NCBI RefSeq assembly: GCF_001482405.1
Contig: NZ_LPXO01000004.1
Location: 285,204-349,203, forward strand
DNA length: 64,000 nucleotides
Source: Pseudoponticoccus marisrubri
Lineage (GTDB): Bacteria; Pseudomonadota; Alphaproteobacteria; Rhodobacterales; Rhodobacteraceae
Reading direction: 5' to 3'
In this document: positions 49,620 through 59,601 of the stretch, one piece after another
How the letters are laid out: every line of letters begins with the position of its first letter
How positions within the stretch are numbered: position 1 is the first letter of the stretch
Notes under the pieces: model-generated
What the model was told of the DNA's origin: nothing
What the model saw: the letters and a program-made list of their open reading frames with translations, nothing else
Database searches by the model: none
Program-made: the position numbers and the translations under genes

Positions 49620-50222
49620 ATGCGCATCCTGGTGGCGGACGATCATGATCTCGTCCGTGAAACCATCGCAGCCTATCTCGACGCGGCCGATATCGACGAG
49701 GTCGTGACCGAGGCTACGCTGGACGACGCGGTGGCGCGCGTCGAACGCAGCGGCGCGTTCGACCTCGTCCTTCTGGATTACAACATGCCGGGGATGAACG
49801 GGCTGCAGGGTCTGGACCGCATGAAGGCCGCCAATGGCGGGCGCCCGGTGGCGATCCTGTCGGGCAGTGCCACGCGCGAGGTCGCCGATGCCGCGCTGCG
49901 GGGCGGAGCGCAGGGCTTCATCCCCAAGACGCTGAGCGCGCGCTCGCTGCTGACGGCGGCGCGGTTCATGGCGGCGGGCGAGGTCTATGTGCCGGTGGAG
50001 TTCATGCAGGCCGACAGTGCCGGGGCGCCGGGCCCGCTGACGCGGCGCGAGCTGGACGTCTTGCGCGGCATCTGCGAGGGCAAGGCCAACAAGGAAATCG
50101 CCCGCGACCTCGACCTGCAGGAAGTGACGGTCAAGCTGCATGTCAAGACGCTCAGCCGCAAGCTAGAGGCGCGCAACCGCACCCATGCGGCCATGATCGC
50201 GCGGGATCGCGGGCTGGCCTGA
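49620..50222 (+). CDS. NarL/LuxR-family response regulator
   Basis: 200 residues. Receiver domain with D53 as phospho-acceptor (LLDYNMPGMNG) and DDH at the N-terminus; C-terminal LuxR-type helix-turn-helix (LTRRELDVLRGICEGKANKEIARDL). ATG 49620 was chosen because MRILVADDHD is the usual domain start; the frame extends upstream. It is divergent from the HPt-containing kinase gene, separated by 221 bases of GC-rich spacer, so the two probably form one phosphorelay. Targets are unknown. Confidence 0.93.
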   Translation: MRILVADDHDLVRETIAAYLDAADIDEVVTEATLDDAVARVERSGAFDLVLLDYNMPGMNGLQGLDRMKAANGGRPVAILSGSATREVADAALRGGAQGFIPKTLSARSLLTAARFMAAGEVYVPVEFMQADSAGAPGPLTRRELDVLRGICEGKANKEIARDLDLQEVTVKLHVKTLSRKLEARNRTHAAMIARDRGLA

Positions 50223-50247
50223 GCCCGTGGGGCCCTTGGCCCCCCGC

Positions 50248-51561
50248 TTATTTCACGATCTTCTCGTCCTTGACGAACATGTTCGACCAGGCGCGATCGA
50301 CCAGCTCGGGCGTCATGCGATAGGGGATGCCCTCGAAATCGCAGACCGCGATCATCTGATCGATCAGGAAGACCGGCTGGTAGTTGGCGTAGATGTTCTT
50401 GATCGTCGGGTACTTGGTCTTGAGCAGGTGCACGAGGCTGGCCTCGTCCAGCTGCATCTTCTTCTTGCGGGCGACCAGCGCGAAGATCTTGAGGAAATCC
50501 TCCTGGCTGGGGCCGTCGATCTTGATCTTGAAGAAGATCCGGCGCAGCGCGGCCTGGTCGAAGATCTCGTTGGGGTGGAAGTTGGTCGAGAAGATCACCA
50601 GCGTGTCGAAGGGCACCTCGAACTTCTCGCCCGATTGCAGGGCGAGGATGTCCTTGCTTTCCTCCAGCGGGACGATCCAGCGGTTGACCAGCTTCTGCGG
50701 CGGCTCGGCCTGGCGGCCGAGGTCGTCCACGATGAAGATGCCGCCGGTGGATTTCAGCTGCAGCGGCGCCTGGTAGGTGCGGGCCGTGGGGTTGTAGACG
50801 AGGTCCAGCATGTCGAGGCTGAGCTCGCCCCCGGTGATCACCGTGGGCCGCTTGCACAGCACGTAGCGCCGGTCGAACCGCGCGGTGCGCCGCAGCGCGG
50901 TGGGATCGTCCCGGTCATCCTCGGCCTTGGAATGCACGATCGGGTCGTAGACCGTGATGACCTGGCCGGAATACTCGATGGCGCGGGGCACGTAGATCTT
51001 GTCGCCCATGGCGTCACGGATCCCGTTCGAGATCGAGGATTTTCCGTTGCCCGGCGGGCCGTACATCAGGATCGACCGGCCCGACCCGACGGCGGGGCCG
51101 AGATTGGCGATCAGGTCGTCGGGCAGGATCAGGTGGCCCATGGCCTGGGTCAGCTGGTCGCGCGTGATCTGGATGTTGCGGATCGACTGGCGCTTGACCT
51201 GCTCGGAATAGACCTCGAGCGGGACCGGCATGGGGCCGAAATATTCCGACTGCGCCAGGGCGTCCAGCGCGCGGGCCTTGCCGCTGTCGGTCAGCTGGTA
51301 GGGCATCTCCGAGCTGACCTGACCCGCGGCGCCCAGCGTGCCCATCGCCTCCAGAAGACCCTGGGCACGGGCCATGTCGATGATCTCCTGCGTGATCGGC
51401 ACGGGCAGGGCGATGGCGCTGGCCAGGTCGGTGACCTTGTTGGTGTTCTTGCGGAACAGCGTCTTGAGCAGGATGTCCCGGCACATGACGTGGCTGATGC
51501 GGAGCTCTTCGAGCCGTTTCGGCGAGGGTGGCGCCATGACGGCGGAGGATTGCATGTTCAT
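50248..51561 (-). CDS. AAA+ ATPase of unknown role next to the tad locus
   Basis: 437 residues. Walker A YGPPGNGKSS and Walker B GGIFIVDDLGRQ, with sensor-like VIFSTNFHPNE, identify an AAA+ domain (about 180-340). Flanking helical regions (1-150 and 350-437) show no known domain. ATG 51561 (MNMQSSAVMAPP) was selected. Array B lies upstream of it, after the prepilin-peptidase gene. I do not recognise a specific function; placement next to the tad genes suggests a pilus or secretion role (inference only). Confidence 0.85.
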   Translation of the reverse strand: MNMQSSAVMAPPSPKRLEELRISHVMCRDILLKTLFRKNTNKVTDLASAIALPVPITQEIIDMARAQGLLEAMGTLGAAGQVSSEMPYQLTDSGKARALDALAQSEYFGPMPVPLEVYSEQVKRQSIRNIQITRDQLTQAMGHLILPDDLIANLGPAVGSGRSILMYGPPGNGKSSISNGIRDAMGDKIYVPRAIEYSGQVITVYDPIVHSKAEDDRDDPTALRRTARFDRRYVLCKRPTVITGGELSLDMLDLVYNPTARTYQAPLQLKSTGGIFIVDDLGRQAEPPQKLVNRWIVPLEESKDILALQSGEKFEVPFDTLVIFSTNFHPNEIFDQAALRRIFFKIKIDGPSQEDFLKIFALVARKKKMQLDEASLVHLLKTKYPTIKNIYANYQPVFLIDQMIAVCDFEGIPYRMTPELVDRAWSNMFVKDEKIVK

Positions 51562-51638
51562 TTGCGTGACTGCCCTTGATCGTTTTGCGTGCGAGACTGG
51601 CAGGGAACTGTGGCGGCAATGCGGCGCCGTTCGGGTCC

Positions 51639-51747
51639 GGGCGGGGAAAGGCCTTTCGAAAGGCCTTCCTGACGCGATTTGCAAATCGCGTGGGAAGCGG
51701 CTTGCAAGCCGCTTGGACGGAAGGCGCTTCGAAGCGCCTTCCCGCCC
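51639..51747 (-). repeat. Palindrome array B: four palindromes after the prepilin peptidase gene
   Basis: Units: 51648-51667 (arm AAGGCCTTTC), 51672-51691 (arm ACGCGATTTG), 51695-51714 (arm AAGCGGCTTG), 51719-51742 (arm GGAAGGCGCTTC), all perfect. Spacers are 3-4 nt. Outer arms GGGCGGG (51639-51645) and CCCGCCC (51741-51747) enclose it. Read on the transcribed minus strand it begins 11 bases after the prepilin-peptidase stop. Three unit types match array A with compensated changes. Confidence 0.92.
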
Positions 51748-51752
51748 CGTGG

Positions 51753-52247
51753 TCAGCGGCCGAAGAATACCCCGATGGCGAGGTAGGTGGCCAGCGTGCC
51801 CCCCAGCGCCATGCCCATCGGGAATTTCGCGCCGCTCTGCCAGCTCATCCAGTCGGGGGCCAACCGGCGCAGCGCGCTGTGCTTGGCGATGCGATGCGCC
51901 ACGAAGGCGCCCAGCAGGTTTGCCGCGAAGAGCGCCATCAGGAAGCGCAAATCGCCCAGGTGGATGAAGGGGGCGGCGGCGGCGGCGAACTTGGCGTCAC
52001 CCGCCCCCATCGCGCCGCCGGCATTCAGCGCCATGCCGGCCACCAGCGCCACCACGAGGTGCAGGTAGCGCCACAGGTAGGCATCGAAGGGCAGGGCCAG
52101 CAGGCCGATCGCGACATAGACCACGAACAGCGCCATCACCGCCGGGTTCGTGATGCGCATGCCCCGCATGTCCGTGAAACAGACATAAAGGCAGATCGGC
52201 AGCACGAGGGGCAGGAACCAGAGCGCGGCGCTGGCAGAGATCATCAT
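51753..52247 (-). CDS. cpaA: prepilin peptidase (CpaA/TadV type, family A24)
   Basis: 164 residues with about five membrane segments. Catalytic aspartates are D26 (FTDMRGMRITN) and D84 in the GxGD motif (GAMGAGDAKF). It cleaves the leader of Flp-type pilin and pseudopilins in the inner membrane. The start is uncertain: ATG 52247 is used, and a GTG sits one codon upstream. It follows the TPR gene by 7 bases. Confidence 0.88.
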   Translation of the reverse strand: MMISASAALWFLPLVLPICLYVCFTDMRGMRITNPAVMALFVVYVAIGLLALPFDAYLWRYLHLVVALVAGMALNAGGAMGAGDAKFAAAAAPFIHLGDLRFLMALFAANLLGAFVAHRIAKHSALRRLAPDWMSWQSGAKFPMGMALGGTLATYLAIGVFFGR

Positions 52248-52254
52248 CACGGGA

Positions 52255-53118
52255 TCAATTCGTCCGGACGTTGGTTTCCAGCGCCTCCAGCGCGCGGGCC
52301 GCGGTCTCGAAATGCTGCGGATGGGTCTCGAGCGCGTCGCGCAGCAGCCCCTTGCCGATCTCGACATCGCCGCGCTTGACGGCGGCCAGGCCCATGGAAT
52401 GCAGCAGCTCGGCGCGCTCCACCTGCGTCATCGGCACCACGGGCAGCGCGTAATTGCCCTGCGCGCCGCGCGCCAGCACGAGGTTGTTCTTGGCGGTGAA
52501 CAGCTTGGGATCATGCTTGATCGCATCCACGAAGAGCCGCTCGGCATCGTCGAAATCGCCGCGCGTCAGCTTGGAATAGCCCCAGTTGTTCAGCACCGGC
52601 GCGGGCTGGGTGGTCAGGCCCACGGCCACCTCGTAGAAGCTGTCGGCCTTCTTCCATTCCTTGTTGCCGTCGGCGATCATCGCCTCGAGCCGGTAGCGCT
52701 TGTAGGTCTCGTGGGTGGGCGGGATCGCGTTCAGCACCTTCTCGGCGGCGTCCCAGTCATTGGCGCGGATCAGCGCGTCGGCCAGCTGCACGCGGTCGCC
52801 GTCGGTGCTGTCCTCGTGATCCACCACCTTGGCCCAGGCGACGCGCGCCTCGGTGATGCGCTTGGCCCGCACCAGCGACAGGGCCAGCCCGCGCAGCAGG
52901 TCGATCCGGTCGGGATTGTCGGCATGGGCGCGCTGGAAATAGGTGACCGCCTCGTTCGGGTCGCCCACGGTCAGCATGACCTCGTTGAGGTTGGTCTCGT
53001 CGACCACGTTGACGCCCTGGAACTTGCGGTCCACCTCGGCTTTGTCGATGCCCTTCTCGCAGGCGGACAGCGCGGCGAACCCTGCCACGCAGACGGAAAC
53101 GAAGATCGGATGGCGCAT
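52255..53118 (-). CDS. TPR-repeat lipoprotein, TadD-like
   Basis: 287 residues. The signal and lipobox LSAC (cysteine 20) indicate lipidation. Five or six TPR-like repeats span about 50-285 (for example AVTYFQRAHADNPDRIDLLRGL, NNWGYSKLTRGDFDDAERLF). TadD lipoproteins help outer-membrane secretin assembly of the tad pilus. It follows a second, shorter TPR gene and precedes cpaA. Confidence 0.87.
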   Translation of the reverse strand: MRHPIFVSVCVAGFAALSACEKGIDKAEVDRKFQGVNVVDETNLNEVMLTVGDPNEAVTYFQRAHADNPDRIDLLRGLALSLVRAKRITEARVAWAKVVDHEDSTDGDRVQLADALIRANDWDAAEKVLNAIPPTHETYKRYRLEAMIADGNKEWKKADSFYEVAVGLTTQPAPVLNNWGYSKLTRGDFDDAERLFVDAIKHDPKLFTAKNNLVLARGAQGNYALPVVPMTQVERAELLHSMGLAAVKRGDVEIGKGLLRDALETHPQHFETAARALEALETNVRTN

Positions 53119-53155
53119 GTTGCCTGCGTCCTTTTGCTGCTCTGCCTCTTGCCCC

Positions 53156-53200
53156 GCTTGCCGCGGGTCTTGTCCTTGGTGCCCGGCTTGCCGCGGGTCT
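53156..53200. repeat. Direct repeat of 15 bp in the tadD leader
   Basis: GCTTGCCGCGGGTCT occurs at 53156-53170 and 53186-53200, exactly 30 bases apart, between the two TPR genes. Function unknown. Confidence 0.4.
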
Positions 53201-53252
53201 GTTCTGTGTCGGTCGCGTGACGTGTGCCGGGATGCCCGCTCTCGCGGCGGAT

Positions 53253-53840
53253 CTAGCCCGAGGTGCGGCGGATCAGGTATTGACCGCTGCCCCGTCGCAC
53301 GACCTTGTAGTCTTGCTCTGTCTCCGAACCATAGTCCGAATTTTCCAATTTTGCGAGCGCCAAGCGCAGATTGTCGCGAATTGAGTCACTTTGGCCATTG
53401 TCCAGCGCGAAGGCCCGGCGGAAGACCTCGGCCGCCTCGGCGGTCTCGCCCTGTTCGATCAGCACGACGCCCAGGTTGTTCCAGGCCTCGGCCCAGTCCG
53501 GCTCGACCTTGATCGCGCGGCGCAGCTGGCTTTCGGACTGGCTCAGACGGCCCAGACCCAGATTGGCGCTGCCGAGCGCGACCAGCACCTCGCCGGTCAG
53601 GCCCTGGCGGCCGGCGGCGCGGGTGAAGGCCTCGAGCGCCAGCTCGTACTGGCCGGCCTGCATCAGCCGGTGGCCCACCACCAGCCCGTCCACCGTCTCG
53701 CCGCGCGGATCGACCGAGGGGGCGAAGGGCCCGCGGTCACGCCCCTCCAGCCGGTCGCCCTCGAACGGCCAGGGGCCGCCTGCGGAACAGGCGGCCACCA
53801 GAAGCGTGCTCAGCAGGGCGGCTCCCAGAGCCTTGGCCAT
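53253..53840 (-). CDS. tadD: TPR-repeat lipoprotein, TadD
   Basis: 195 residues. The signal peptide ends in lipobox LVAAC (cysteine 18). TPR motifs at about 55-160 (GHRLMQAGQYELALEAFTRA, AEAWNNLGVVLIEQGETAEAAEVF). Matches TadD, which anchors or pilots the secretin. It begins 4 bases after tadC ends, so the two are cotranscribed. Confidence 0.88.
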   Translation of the reverse strand: MAKALGAALLSTLLVAACSAGGPWPFEGDRLEGRDRGPFAPSVDPRGETVDGLVVGHRLMQAGQYELALEAFTRAAGRQGLTGEVLVALGSANLGLGRLSQSESQLRRAIKVEPDWAEAWNNLGVVLIEQGETAEAAEVFRRAFALDNGQSDSIRDNLRLALAKLENSDYGSETEQDYKVVRRGSGQYLIRRTSG

Positions 53841-53843
53841 GTG

Positions 53844-54815
53844 CTACTTTCCGATATTTCCCATCTCGGTGATGCCGACGGCCGAGGGACCCACGAGGAT
53901 GATCAGCAGCGGCGGCACCGTGAGCATCATAGTGGTCAGGGTCATCTTTGTCGGCAGTTTGTTTGCAGCTTCCTCGGCACGCATGACTCTTTTGTCACGC
54001 ATTTCGGCAGCATAGACGCGCAGCGCGTCCGAGATCGAGGTGCCGAAGGTCTGGGCCTGGTTCAGCACCGTCACGAAGGACGAGACATCCTGCACGCCGC
54101 AGCGTTCGGACATGTCATTCAGCACCAGCGTCTTGTCCTTGCCGGCCTTCATCTCGTGGCTGATGATCTGGAACTCGTCCGCCAGCGCCGGGTAGGAGGC
54201 GCGCAGCTCGCTGGCCACCCGCACGATGGCCTGGTCCATGGACTGGCCGGCCTCGACGCAGACCAGCATCATGTCCAGCGCGTCGGGAAAGCCGCCCTGG
54301 ATCTCTTCCTTGCGTTTCTCGACGCGTTTGTTGATCCAGTATTTCGGCGCCAGGTAGCCCACCGCGCCGGGGCCGAGGATATACATAAGCTTCTGCTGCA
54401 TGGTGGCCTCGGGGCCGTTCACGAAGAGGAAGAAATAGGCCACGCCCGCGCCCAGCATGCTCAGCCCCAGCGCGAACTGCGCGAAGTAGTAGAGCTGCAC
54501 CGCATCCTTTGAGCGATAGCCCGCCTGCAGCAGCGTCATGCGGATGTTGCTGAGCTCCTGCTCGTCCTGCGGTTCGAGATACTGGGCATATTTGTTCAGC
54601 TTCTCGTTGCGCTTCTTGTCGCGCAGCACCGCCCGCGTGTCGGAATCCATCTTCTGCTGGGCGGTCTGTTTCAGCCGGTCCATCGGGTCCGGCTTGGTGC
54701 TCATCATCATGGGGATGGTGGCAAGGATCAGCACCACGGCGAGGCCGGCGACCACGATCAGCGGGCCGGCCGGGCCCAGCAGATCGGTGATCATCGTGTT
54801 GAGTTGATCGAGCAT
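53844..54815 (-). CDS. tadC: tad pilus inner-membrane platform protein TadC
   Basis: 323 residues with the type II secretion F-domain near residues 175-300 (GGFPDALDMMLVCVEAGQSMDQAI). Three or four membrane segments. TadB and TadC form the platform that the CpaF ATPase drives. It starts 13 bases after tadB. Confidence 0.93.
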   Translation of the reverse strand: MLDQLNTMITDLLGPAGPLIVVAGLAVVLILATIPMMMSTKPDPMDRLKQTAQQKMDSDTRAVLRDKKRNEKLNKYAQYLEPQDEQELSNIRMTLLQAGYRSKDAVQLYYFAQFALGLSMLGAGVAYFFLFVNGPEATMQQKLMYILGPGAVGYLAPKYWINKRVEKRKEEIQGGFPDALDMMLVCVEAGQSMDQAIVRVASELRASYPALADEFQIISHEMKAGKDKTLVLNDMSERCGVQDVSSFVTVLNQAQTFGTSISDALRVYAAEMRDKRVMRAEEAANKLPTKMTLTTMMLTVPPLLIILVGPSAVGITEMGNIGK

Positions 54816-54828
54816 GGCAGCAGCGTCC

Positions 54829-55794
54829 TCAGACCTTGATGTTGACCAGCGCGCGCATCACGAAGACGTTGGCCGTCAGCATGATCGCAACGATAAAGCA
54901 GGCGGGGATGAACCAGGGATGGTCCAGCACCTCGTCGTAATAGTCGGGCTTGGCGACCTGGATGAAGATCAGCGCGGCCACCGGGAAGCCCGACAGGAAC
55001 TTGCCGGACCATTGTGCCTCGGCGGTGATCGCCTTGACGCGGCGGAACAGGCGGAAGCGGGCGCGGATTACCTTGGCCAGCCCTTCGAGGATCTCGGCCA
55101 GGTTGCCGCCGGCCTGCTGCTGGATCGCCACCGCCACGGCGAGGAAGCGCAGATCCTGCATGTCCAGCCGCTCGGCCATGTGCTTGAGCGCCTCGCCCAC
55201 GTCGCGGCCATAGGTGGCCTCGTCGGCGATGATGCCGAACTCGGTGGCCAGCGGGTCCTTGATCTCTTTCGAGACGATGGTGATGGCGCTGCTGAACGGG
55301 TGGCCGACGCGCAGGCTGCGCACCATCAGCTCGACCGCGTCGGGCAGCTGTTCCTCGATCATGCCGAGGCGCTTCTTGGCCTTGTGGTTGACCCACATGT
55401 AGACGCCGCCGACCCCCATCAGCACCGCCATCACGGCGCGCACCGGCAGGCTGGCCTCGGTGCCGATGCTCAGACCCACGAAGGACAGCGCGCTGACCGC
55501 GCCCATGACGCCGATCAGCTGCTGCGGGGTAAAGGCGATCGCGGCCTTCTGCGCCTTCTCCGCCAGCAGCGAGTACAGCGGGAAGGAGCGCGACTTCATG
55601 TGCTGGTCCATCTCCTTGCGGAGCTGGGCCAGAACGTCCTCGCGGCGCGTGCCCTTGTCGAGCAGTTCGAGACGCCGGTTGACCTTCTTGTTCAGGCTGA
55701 TCGACTTGCCGAAGGCGACCAGGTAGATGCCCTCGACCATGACGAGGACCGCGATGAAGATCATCCCGTAGATGATCGGTTCGGCTGACAGCAT
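54829..55794 (-). CDS. tadB: tad pilus inner-membrane platform protein TadB
   Basis: 321 residues. The F-domain LPDAVELMVRSLRVGHPFSSAITIVSKEI (about 165-195) and AVAIQQQAGGNLAEILEGLAKVIR are typical of TadB. Four membrane segments. It follows cpaF by 6 bases. Confidence 0.94.
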   Translation of the reverse strand: MLSAEPIIYGMIFIAVLVMVEGIYLVAFGKSISLNKKVNRRLELLDKGTRREDVLAQLRKEMDQHMKSRSFPLYSLLAEKAQKAAIAFTPQQLIGVMGAVSALSFVGLSIGTEASLPVRAVMAVLMGVGGVYMWVNHKAKKRLGMIEEQLPDAVELMVRSLRVGHPFSSAITIVSKEIKDPLATEFGIIADEATYGRDVGEALKHMAERLDMQDLRFLAVAVAIQQQAGGNLAEILEGLAKVIRARFRLFRRVKAITAEAQWSGKFLSGFPVAALIFIQVAKPDYYDEVLDHPWFIPACFIVAIMLTANVFVMRALVNIKV

Positions 55795-55800
55795 GGATCG

Positions 55801-57252
<1,452 letters not shown>

Positions 57253-57268
57253 GTCAGATCCTTATGCG

Positions 57269-58516
57269 TCAGGCCGCTTCGGCGTCGTCATCGCCGATGG
57301 CGTGCAGGTTCTGGGCAAGCTTGGCGATTTCCTTGCGCAGCGGGTTCTTGGCGGCATGGCCGGCCAGCGGCACGCCGTGATCGCAGGCCTGCGTGACCAC
57401 GCGCCCGCCATCGGGCAGCTGCACGTCGAGCGAGATGCCAAGGCTGTCGGCCATCCGCTTGACCCGGCTCTTGCCCTGCAGGTCGGTGAACTTGGGCGCG
57501 CGGTTCAGCACGAAGCGGAGTTTCTCGAAGGGCAGATCCTCGGCCTGCAGCGCGCGTTTCAGCCGCAGCGCGTTCTGGGCCGAGCGCATGTCCAGCTCGA
57601 CCATGGCGAAATAGAGCTGCGCCTCGGTCAGGACGGTCTCGGTCCATTGCACGATGGTGCCGGGCATGTCGATCACGACGAAATCGAAATGGTCGCGCGC
57701 CACGTCCAGAAGTTTCTGCACCTCGGCCGGGCCGATCATGTCCAGCGGCAGCACGTCGGCGGGCGAGGTGAAGACCTGCAGCTTGCCCTCGTAGCTGACC
57801 AGCGCCTGGCCGAAACTGTCGCCGTCCATGCTTTCGATATCCGACAGAAGTTCCAGCACCGCCTCGCGGCGCGGCAGGTCCATGTAGGTCGCGACCGAGC
57901 CGAACTGCAGGCCGAAATCCATCAGGCAGACGCGCGGCTGCTTGTCCTTGCCGCCGGTGGCCAGTTCGTAGGCGAGGTTGACCGCCATGGTGGTCGCGCC
58001 GGCCCCGCCGGCAAGGCTCTGCACCGCGATCAGAACGCCGTCGCCGCCGCCCGAAAGCTTGACGCCCTCCCTCGCGGGGGCCTGCGCGGCGGGTTCGGCC
58101 GGCGGTGGCGGCTTGCGCAGGCGTTCGACCGCCGCGCTCAGCTCGCCCTCGGGCAGCGGGTAGGGGACGAATTCGTCGGCGCCCTGCCGCAGCAACTGGT
58201 GCAGCGACGCGGGGGTGACATCCTCGGCGATCAGGATGACCTTGACGCCATGCGCCTTGGCGCCCTCGATGATCCGGCCCAGAGCCTTGACGTCGGGTTC
58301 GTCGATCGCGTCGATGGCCATGGCCACGAATTCCAGCGCCTTGGCGTCGGGTTGGGACAGGAAGGGCAGGGCCTCGTCAAAGCCCAGGTCACCCCAGCCT
58401 TCGCCGAGGATCGCCTCCATGTCCTCGATGAGCAGATCGAAGTTCTGTACATCCCTGCTGATCGTGCATGCCACGATCGGTGCGGGGGCCGCCTGCTGAG
58501 ATGTCGTACTCGTCAT
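57269..58516 (-). CDS. cpaE: tad pilus localisation protein CpaE/TadZ
   Basis: 415 residues. A receiver-like N-domain (about 18-135) is followed by a Pro-rich linker and a MinD/ParA-like domain (about 165-405). The P-loop reads AGGAGATTMAV: both lysines of the deviant Walker A are absent, as in many TadZ proteins. It positions the pilus machine at the pole in related systems. ATG 58516 (MTSTTSQQ) was selected; the longer frame is not protein-like. It is preceded by a 379-base spacer instead of the OmpA-like gene. Confidence 0.92.
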   Translation of the reverse strand: MTSTTSQQAAPAPIVACTISRDVQNFDLLIEDMEAILGEGWGDLGFDEALPFLSQPDAKALEFVAMAIDAIDEPDVKALGRIIEGAKAHGVKVILIAEDVTPASLHQLLRQGADEFVPYPLPEGELSAAVERLRKPPPPAEPAAQAPAREGVKLSGGGDGVLIAVQSLAGGAGATTMAVNLAYELATGGKDKQPRVCLMDFGLQFGSVATYMDLPRREAVLELLSDIESMDGDSFGQALVSYEGKLQVFTSPADVLPLDMIGPAEVQKLLDVARDHFDFVVIDMPGTIVQWTETVLTEAQLYFAMVELDMRSAQNALRLKRALQAEDLPFEKLRFVLNRAPKFTDLQGKSRVKRMADSLGISLDVQLPDGGRVVTQACDHGVPLAGHAAKNPLRKEIAKLAQNLHAIGDDDAEAA

Positions 58517-58895
58517 GTGCCTCACGTCCTTTGCATTCTGCCGGGACCCGGCCGACGCGGAAGTGACGCGGTCACCGCCCCATCCGTTGCCGGATCCGGT
58601 CGCGCCGAGTCGTGTCGCCGCGCAAATCCTCAAGCCAGAAACTCGCCGCAAAAGGGGGCAACATTGCGGCTGAAAAATCGAAATTGTACGGTATTTCCGG
58701 ACCGGAGTGGCTTGCAGGGCGGGGCCTGGGGCTTGGACTTGCGGAATCCGGCGGTCTGTGCGGGGCCTCTCCGGGCGGCCGATCTGCTGTCGCTTTGCCA
58801 GCGCAGCGCTTGCCCTGGATCCATGGGGCAGAGACGAAAAACCCCCGGCGCGGGTGCACTGGGGGCCAAGGGGTCTGTTTCGTGGCCGACCGCGG
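58517..58895. other. 379-base spacer between cpaE and the AhpD-like gene
   Basis: I see no convincing gene. Short frames exist on both strands but have Arg/Pro-rich, non-conserved composition. A locally AT-rich patch (58674-58700) could hold the cpaE promoter; on the minus strand it offers TACAAT as a -10, without a clear -35. The far end contains the terminator of the AhpD-like gene. Confidence 0.5.
58837..58865 (-). terminator. candidate terminator of the AhpD-like gene
   Basis: On the minus strand CCCCC and GGGGG pair around a 19-base loop and are followed by TTTTT. The stem is short, so confidence is moderate. Confidence 0.5.
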
Positions 58896-59459
58896 TCAGC
58901 GCTGCGATTTCGGCGTCCAGGCGTATTTCTTCATGCCTTCGTCCACCGGCGTGTCGGCGATGTGGTTTGTGTAGTTGCTCATCACCTTCTGCGCGAGGCC
59001 GAGCACGATCTCGAGCACCTGCTGGTCGCCATAGCCCGCGGCGTAGAAGGCTTCCAGCTGCGCATCGGTCGGGCGGCCGCGGCTTTCCAGCATGGCCAGC
59101 GTGAAGCTGCGCAGCGCCTCGAGCTTGTCGGTGGGCAGGGGCGTTTCGTCCCGCAGCGCGTCCGAGATCTCGTCGCTGACCTTCATCGCCTTGGCGATCC
59201 CGGTATGGGCGGGCACGCAGTAATGGCACTCATGCGCGACATTGATGGTCTGCCAGACCACCGTGGTCTCTTCGGCATCGAAGGAGGTCTCTTCGGCGAA
59301 AAGCCGGTGCAGCACCTGATAGCCGTCCAGGAGCGCGGGCGCACGCGCCATCACCGCGTGCAGGCCGGGCAGGCGGCCGAAGGAGGCCTTGGATTTTTCG
59401 ATCAGCGGCAGCGCCGCCTCGGGGGCCGTGGTCTCGTCCAGGCGTTCGAACTTGGTCAT
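58896..59459 (-). CDS. AhpD-like alkylhydroperoxidase/carboxymuconolactone decarboxylase family protein
   Basis: 187 residues. The AhpD active-site pattern ExxCxxCxxxH is present (HECHYCVPAH), so peroxidase or redox activity is likely. The start is ATG 59459 (MTKFERLDE). It diverges from a TetR gene, and two mirror-image copies of a 16-bp palindrome lie between them, so repression by that TetR is likely. It interrupts the tad operon. Confidence 0.9.
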   Translation of the reverse strand: MTKFERLDETTAPEAALPLIEKSKASFGRLPGLHAVMARAPALLDGYQVLHRLFAEETSFDAEETTVVWQTINVAHECHYCVPAHTGIAKAMKVSDEISDALRDETPLPTDKLEALRSFTLAMLESRGRPTDAQLEAFYAAGYGDQQVLEIVLGLAQKVMSNYTNHIADTPVDEGMKKYAWTPKSQR

Positions 59460-59508
59460 GGGAATCCTCTTTCGGGTCTGTCTTCGGATGCCCGGAACGT
59501 GGCTATTT

Positions 59509-59548
59509 TTGAGCGATTGCTCAACAACCAATTTGAGCAATCGCTCAA
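59509..59548. promoter_or_regulatory. Two mirror-image 16-bp operators between the AhpD-like and TetR genes
   Basis: TTGAGCGATTGCTCAA (59509-59524) and TTGAGCAATCGCTCAA (59533-59548) are exact reverse complements of each other, separated by 8 bases. Each has 6-bp arms TTGAGC/GCTCAA. Their centres are 24 bp apart, so two dimers could bind in register across the shared promoter region. Confidence 0.85.
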
Positions 59549-59601
59549 CAATTTCGTGAGAACGCTGTCATCCGGCGGGTGCGCGGCATAGAGTGACGGT
59601 C

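Noticed and set aside
45325..49707. A plus-strand open frame of 1460 codons opposite matB and the hybrid kinase
   Set aside because: Same compositional artefact; both overlapped genes have complete catalytic motifs on the minus strand.
58572..58859. Possible small gene on the minus strand in the spacer before cpaE
   Set aside because: Pro/Arg/Ser-rich product, no ribosome-binding site, and it runs through the likely promoter and terminator region.
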